Assembly (NCBI RefSeq): GCF_932294415.1
Contig: NC_065544.1
Coordinates: 38,395,293 to 38,459,292 of the forward strand
Length of the DNA: 64,000 nucleotides
Source: Quercus robur
Lineage: Eukaryota > Streptophyta > Magnoliopsida > Fagales > Fagaceae
Direction of reading: 5' to 3'
Shown here: positions 58,513 to 64,000 of the stretch, one piece after another
Layout of the letters: the number at the start of each line of letters is the position of its first letter
Numbering within the stretch: position 1 is the first letter of the stretch
Position numbers and translations under genes: made by a program
The notes under the pieces: model-generated
What the model was told of the DNA's origin: nothing
Databases searched by the model: none
Seen by the model: only the letters and a program-made list of their open reading frames with translations

Positions 58513-59673
58513 AAAATAAAGCAGCTGAGATTGTTGTTACCATTTTATTTTCTTAATATATAGAGGGGAAGTCTTTTGGTCTCTTTTGCTTTTGGTTGAT
58601 ATCATTTTGGTCCCCCAGTATCAAAAGTTGTGATTTAGAACTTCAACTTTAAAATCGATTGAATGTTGCCCTTCCAATAAAATCTGTTAAAAGTGAGCAG
58701 TTAAATATCCCAAAACTACATGGATTTTGACCAGGAAAGAAAAGAAAAACGATGTCATTTTGGGACAATTAACATCTCATCGATGGATCTTAACAGAGGG
58801 GTCATATTGACAACGGATTTAAAGTTGAAGGTTTAAATTGTAACTCTTGATAGAAAAAAAGGTTAAGAGAGATCAAAAGGTATTTTAATCCAAAAAAGAT
58901 AGGAAAAAAAAAAAAAAAAAACGTAATTGTTGTTTACTCTTTCGCTTCCCCAAAACTTTCTCAGTAGATAATAGGAAAGTCAAACTTATCTCCTTTCAGT
59001 TTGTCCTGCATGGATTTGAAGTTTTTAGTATTGCAAATTTCCATGTAAGACTTGTGCACCATGACTGATCTGCTGCTAATGTAGATCTGGATGTAAATTG
59101 ACCTGCACGTTGTTTTTGTATCTTATTGTTGAATTTCCAGTATAAATTTGATTTTCATTTCCAATGTTTGAGTGTCCCCAACTGAATACTAGAAGTTCAG
59201 ACTGTTGTACCTATCTAAATTGCTTATCCTTCTGTTCAACCGCTTTTTCCTCCATCGTTGCTTTGTTCTCTTTGCTCAGAACTTAAAGAAACTTAATTGA
59301 TTCCAGTATCCTGAAATTTTAGATAGCTAACATCATAATTGCAGTAAACATTCTGTATTCATAGTTAGCATGTTTTGTCCTGATAAACTCAACAATGTAC
59401 TACTAGTGTGAATTCTTCATCCTTAGGTGCTGGGATTTGATTTCTCACTTCTTTTACTAGTGCTTTAACTGTGTGAGATGTCAAGCATTTGGACAGTCTC
59501 TCTCTCTCTATGATCTTCCTACTGTCTGGATATGGTGACAAAGCTAGTAATTCTCAGGTCATTGCGATCATTTTACTGCATTTCACATATATTGAGTCAT
59601 TATCTTTGCTCCAAATCATTGGAAAAACTGTCTTCCAACATACCAAACATAACTGTCATCGAGCTGTAAATTA

Positions 59674-59934
59674 CTCCCTCCGTCCCATTTTGTTTGTCCT
59701 CTATTCCATTTTGGGATGTCCCAAAATACTGTCCTGTTTCTAAAAATAAAAGTTATTAATATACTAATGTTCCTATTATACCCCTATTAATTTACTAATT
59801 CAATTTTTTGATAAATTTATTTAAGGGTAGTTTTGGAAATTTATACATTTTTAAAAGGTAGACAAGACAATAAATGATGTCCCCTTAAAAAGTTTGACTT
59901 TTCAAACAGGACAAACAAAGTGGGACGGAGGGAG
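59674..59934. mobile_element. Stowaway-type MITE (Tc1/mariner)
   Basis: Classic inverted ends CTCCCTCCGTCCCATTTTGT and ACAAAGTGGGACGGAGGGAG flanked by the TA duplication (59672-59673, 59935-59936). 261 bp, non-coding. Confidence 0.95.
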
Positions 59935-59936
59935 TA

Positions 59937-60430
59937 ATTTTGAGTGTTATTGGTCTAAGCTGGATGTCAACCGGTTCAAGCTCAATTCTGATGGCTCATC
60001 ATTGGAAAACTTGGGACTCGCAGGAGAGGCTACTCGACTACTCGAGAACTATTGGTATAGCCACCAATGTGGTTGCAGAGCTCTGCACATTTAGAGATAG
60101 TCTCAAACTGTGCACTCAATTACATTTATTAGCAGTGGAAGGTGAATTAGATAAATCTCTTATCTTATGCCTGATTTCAGGGAACTGATGAGCTTAATTC
60201 GTCAGCTGAGGGTTAAGTACTACTTCAGTGAGGCTAACAAATCTAATGAAACACTAGTAAGGAGAGGGACTAATCCTCAAACAAGATTTTTGTTGTTTCT
60301 GAAACCCCTATTGATATTTTGATAAACATGGGCATGTGTTAAGACAGACTATACTCTTCTCTTAGTGTTGAATTGTTGTAACTGCTTCTTATCTCTTTAA
60401 TAAAAAATTTCCTTTTCTACCAAAACAACA
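59937..60430 (+). pseudogene. LINE ORF2 RNase H remnant
   Basis: A degenerate RNase H end with FKLNSDGSSLENLGLAG (about 59970-60025), IGIATNVVAELCTFRDSLKL in the next frame (60048-60110) and a final part near 60180-60260. Frameshifts separate the parts. It ends with TAATAAAAAATTTCC and an A-rich stretch. The Stowaway MITE lies directly at its 5' side. Confidence 0.6.
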
Positions 60431-61020
60431 TCTTCAAAAACTGTGGATAATAACCTCGGACGGGACAAAAAGCTGGAGATATTTTTGGACTCTGTATAAA
60501 ATCAATAAATCATCATCGGACGAAAACGGTGATAATTACAAAGTTAAGCTTCTTTTTTTTTTTTTTAATTTTTTTTAATTTTTAATTCTTCGAGCGAAAT
60601 AATATAAGATTACGTTAATGAGTATTTTTAGGCCATTAGTTAATTGACTATTTTAAAAAAGTTTTAATACCACTTTTACCGAAAACATAAAAAGTTGTAA
60701 AAATAAGTCATTATTTTTTTCTTTTTTCATGAAAAATTTTAATAATATTTTCTAAACTAATGTCTTTAGAGCATCGGATAAGGTCAATTTTGTGTTTGGA
60801 GAAGATAAAAGCTCAATTAAATATCTTCTTGATATCTTCCATTACACTATCTTATATTAATTATTTAAATAAATACAATTTTAGTAGTAAGGGGCTAAGG
60901 GCGAACAACACATGAACAAATAACATTTTTATTTTTATTTTTTTTAATAATAATAGTACCACAATACAGCAGAAGCAGTAGTAGTATTCAATTGGTCTTC
61001 CACATCTCAAGCAAAAAAAG

Positions 61021-61046
61021 TGGCCCTTGGCACCTCTCAAACGTCA
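61021..61046 (+). promoter_or_regulatory. Nitrate-responsive-element-like motif upstream of nitrite reductase
   Basis: TGGCCCTT, then exactly 10 bases, then AAACGTCA. The pseudo-palindromic NRE of plant nitrite reductase promoters, as I remember it, is TGACCCTT-N10-AAGAGTCC, bound by NLP factors. Spacing is exact and about 12 of 16 bases match. It lies about 190 bp before the start codon. Confidence 0.5.
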
Positions 61047-61212
61047 CTCGAAATAGGTAACCTCTTCGCATCTCCTAAGGTCCTGGTCCTCCATATGCAT
61101 ATTCCACCTTACCCTCTACAAAAATGGCAGCCATCGACTCTCAAACTATCATTACACACTTGCTTCAGTTTATAACCTCATCACAATCTTATTACTCTAA
61201 GTCCAAACCATC

Positions 61213-64000
61213 ATGTCATCTCTCTCTGTGCGTTTTCTCTCACCTTCATTGCCTTCTTCCACCTCTGCATGGCCCAGCAGTACAAGGCTGGCAGCCACTC
61301 AGGCTGAAAGACCAGTGGAATTATCAAGGCTGGAGCCAAGAGTAGAAGAGAGAGAAGGGTACTGGGTGTTGAAGGAAAATTTCAGGGAAGGCATAAATGT
61401 TCAGGAGAAAGTGAAGCTTCAGAAAGAGCCTATGAAGTTTTTCATGGAAGAGGGGCTACTACAAGAATTGGTGAACATTCCTCTGGAGGAGCTTGAGAAA
61501 GCTAAGGTTACTAAGGATGATATCGATGTCAGGCTCAAGTGGCTTGGTCTCTTCCACAGGAGGAAGTATCAGTGTAAGTCATACCAACAAAACATGTTTC
61601 TTTCTTATTTGCTTTGTTTGTCTTTTCCTGACTTTTTTCCCCAGTTATTATATTTGACTAGAAATGAAGTGGAGTGTGTTTTGTGCCGAATGAATTCATT
61701 TTTCTTATTTTACTCACACGAATGCCTCGTACATGGTTTTGATTGTTTGGGTTTTATGAATTGATTAGATTGTATGTGGGTTTGAAATTTTCTATGTGAA
61801 TTGCATAAGATATATTAGCTTTTGAACTGCTTTCTTCTTTCTGCAACGGGAACTGAAAAGTGAAAATTGATATTGATATTTTGACTTATTAACAATAATA
61901 TTGTGTGACTCAGATTAAGTTGATGATTGGCTACCCTTTTACTAATTTGTTTTGTTGCTGGATAAATTTTGGAGGGAAGAAATAAGATACAAGATATAAT
62001 GTATGTTAAATAATTGATGTTTGGTGAAAATCTTATTATAGATTAAGATAACAATTTTGAGGATTCTCCCTTTTTCTTGATGATCAGATGGTAGATTTAT
62101 GATGAGACTAAAACTACCTAATGGGGTAACAACAAGTGCACAAACTCGATACTTAGCGAGTGTGATTAGGAAATATGGGAAGGAAGGGTGTGCAGATGTG
62201 ACAACGAGGCAAAATTGGCAAATTCGTGGAGTGTTACTACCCGATGTGCCAGAAATATTTAAAGGTCTTGCAGAAGTCGGCTTGACAAGCCTGCAGAGTG
62301 GAATGGATAATGTGAGAAATCCTGTTGGGAACCCCCTTGCTGGCGTTGACCCACTTGAGATTGTTGATACACGGCCTTACACCGATTTGTTGTCACAATA
62401 TATCACTGCCAACTCATGTGGTAATCAGGCCATCACTAACTTGTAAGTTTCTCTAGCCCCCTCAATTGCAGTAAAAATATTTCTTTTTTTGTTTGTTCTG
62501 ATTCAGAGTTTACATACATGAATTTTCCTAATTTATGGTTGGTATTTGGAGCTTATCAGTGATCTAGAAATTCTGTATCAGGTATAACCCCAGTGTTTGG
62601 TCATGGCCCTATGCCCCTATGTATGCATAGTAAGGAGCTTGGAAATATTGGGATGGGAAAATTCAACTATGCAATGATTGATATGTGGTTTCTTTATTCT
62701 AATTATATTGGTTTTTTCAATTTTTTTTTTCCTTCTTTCTATTTTGCTAGGGAATTTCAAAACGTTTTGTAAAATTGCCACATGTTAGATGAATAAATAA
62801 GGACTAATTTGTTATTGTTCAAAAAAATTGAGGATGTGCATGCTCTTTTATTCGTGAAATAGTGGCCTATGCTTGACACAAAATTTGATACTTAGGCTAT
62901 TGAATAGAGGGTCTTATTAGGTCAAATAGGAGTTCATAAATGTTAGGAATAAGCATGAAAGCGATTTGTATCATTGTTTGTGACAAGTTCTTGTCAATTT
63001 CCGTCTGAACAGGCCAAGGAAGTGGAATGTGTGTGTAGTGGGTTCTCATGATCTCTTTGAGCATCCTCACATCAATGACCTTGCTTACATGCCAGCTATA
63101 AAGGACGGACGATTTGGTTTCAATTTGCTGGTGGGTGGCTTCTTTAGTCCCAAGAGATGTGCAGAGGCAGTCCCTCTTGATGCCTGGGTCTCAGCAGATG
63201 ATGTGGTCCCAGTGTGCAAAGCCATACTAGAGGCCTATAGGGATCTTGGCACCAGAGGGAACAGACAGAAAACAAGAATGATGTGGTTGATTGATGAACT
63301 TGTGAGTAATCATTTTCTTAATTATGATGTTTCTGAACCATTATGATACATCCCTGATAATTATGGATTATATATTACCCGGTTTTTTGTGATTTTCAAA
63401 GAATTATTTACAAATTTCACAACATTCAGTAGAATTCCAAATTCCAAAGAGTACCAGGATGAGAGAGTCAAATTTTTCTAGTATGCACTGTTTAATCAAA
63501 TTTCTGATTTGATTATGACACTCACATGACTATTATATGCAATTTAACTAAATGCAGGGCATAGAAGGATTCAGGTCAGAGGTAGTGAAAAGAATGCCTC
63601 AACAAGAGCTGGAGACAGCTTCTCCTCAAGAACTAATTCAGAAGCAATGGGAAAGGAGAGATTATCTTGGTGTCCATCCACAGAAACAAGAAGGTTTTAG
63701 TTTTGTGGGTGTTCACATTCCTGTAGGTCGAGTCCAAGCAGATGACATGGATGAACTAGCTCGTTTAGCTGACACATATGGCTCGGGAGAACTCCGGCTC
63801 ACTGTGGAGCAAAACATCATAATTCCCAATATTGAGAACTCAAAGCTTGAAGCCTTACTTAAAGAGCCTCTATTGAAAAACAGGTTTTTACCAGAACCCC
63901 CTCTTCTCATGAAAGGGTTGGTGGCTTGCACTGGCAACCAATTCTGTGGGCAAGGAATTATAGAGACAAAGGTCAGGGCCTTGAAGGTGGCTGAGGAAGT
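61213..64000 (+). CDS. NIR1: Ferredoxin-nitrite reductase, chloroplast precursor (5' part, 4 exons)
   Basis: Catalyses the six-electron reduction of nitrite to ammonium with reduced ferredoxin in plastids, using siroheme and a [4Fe-4S] cluster. Exons 61213-61573, 62088-62442, 63013-63301 and 63558 onward; all introns are GT-AG and the joins keep frame (KYQ-YGRF, TNL-PRKW, DEL-GIEG). Residues 1-25 or so are Ser/Pro/Thr-rich, a transit peptide. Conserved family segments: DDIDVRLKWLGLFHRRK (exon 1), GCADVTTRQNWQIRG and LTSLQSGMDNVRNPVGNPLA (exon 2), FGFNLLVGGFF (exon 3), LRLTVEQNIIIPN and LVACTGNQFCGQ (exon 4). The last holds the first two cluster-ligand cysteines; the other two lie beyond the window. 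It reads intact as far as visible. The motifs fit nitrite rather than sulfite reductase. A NRE-like site upstream suggests nitrate induction. Confidence 0.97.

Larger units (their letters stand above)
58513..61020. other. Intergenic region between the NYN-LOTUS gene and nitrite reductase
   Basis: About 2.5 kb. It contains a Stowaway MITE (59674-59934), a LINE remnant (59937-60430) and AT-rich sequence with T-runs (about 60552-60565). No further gene is supported. Confidence 0.7.

Noticed and set aside
61213..64000. Sulfite reductase as an alternative for the siroheme enzyme
   Set aside because: The motif order, the transit peptide and the four-exon layout fit plant nitrite reductase; sulfite reductase segments differ.

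Overview
The window is nuclear DNA from a eudicot plant, probably a woody one. Genes are sparse and carry introns; the rest is AT-rich and full of LTR retrotransposons, LINEs, MITEs and long CT, AT and A/T runs. Fagales (for example oak) is my best guess from the general look of the repeats, but nothing here proves it.

Two conventional genes lie at the right end. At 53.6-58.5 kb is a probable cytoplasmic/nuclear NYN-LOTUS (limkain-b1/MARF1-like) protein, with its whole coding sequence in one exon behind a probable 3.1 kb 5'-UTR intron. At 61.2-64.0 kb are the first four exons of plastid ferredoxin-nitrite reductase; the gene runs off the window. A nitrate-response-like motif sits about 190 bp upstream of its start codon.

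The left and middle of the window are built on a repeated unit that carries a small secreted S-protein homologue (plant self-incompatibility S1 family). There are four copies on the minus strand: 1966-2385 and 32040-32468 are open; 35917-36305 and 50826-51165 are broken. Their flanking DNA is also similar, so these look like segmental duplications later pulled apart by transposons.

The transposons can be resolved by their target-site duplications. Element A (7081-17071, minus strand) is an old, decayed Ty3/gypsy Tat-lineage element. Element B (37419-47904, plus strand) is a young copy of related design, with 724-bp LTRs and a perfect 5-bp duplication. Both have gag-pol with an extra RNase H, a tandem-repeat array after pol, and a spliced gene on the opposite strand between pol and the 3' LTR. 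At 19.4-26.5 kb there is a solo LTR followed by a three-level nest: a Tourist-like DNA transposon containing a long Ogre-like solo LTR, which contains a copia remnant. Further hAT-like, Stowaway, SINE and 5'-truncated LINE copies fill the remaining space. I saw no tRNA, rRNA, CRISPR or organelle-derived sequence.
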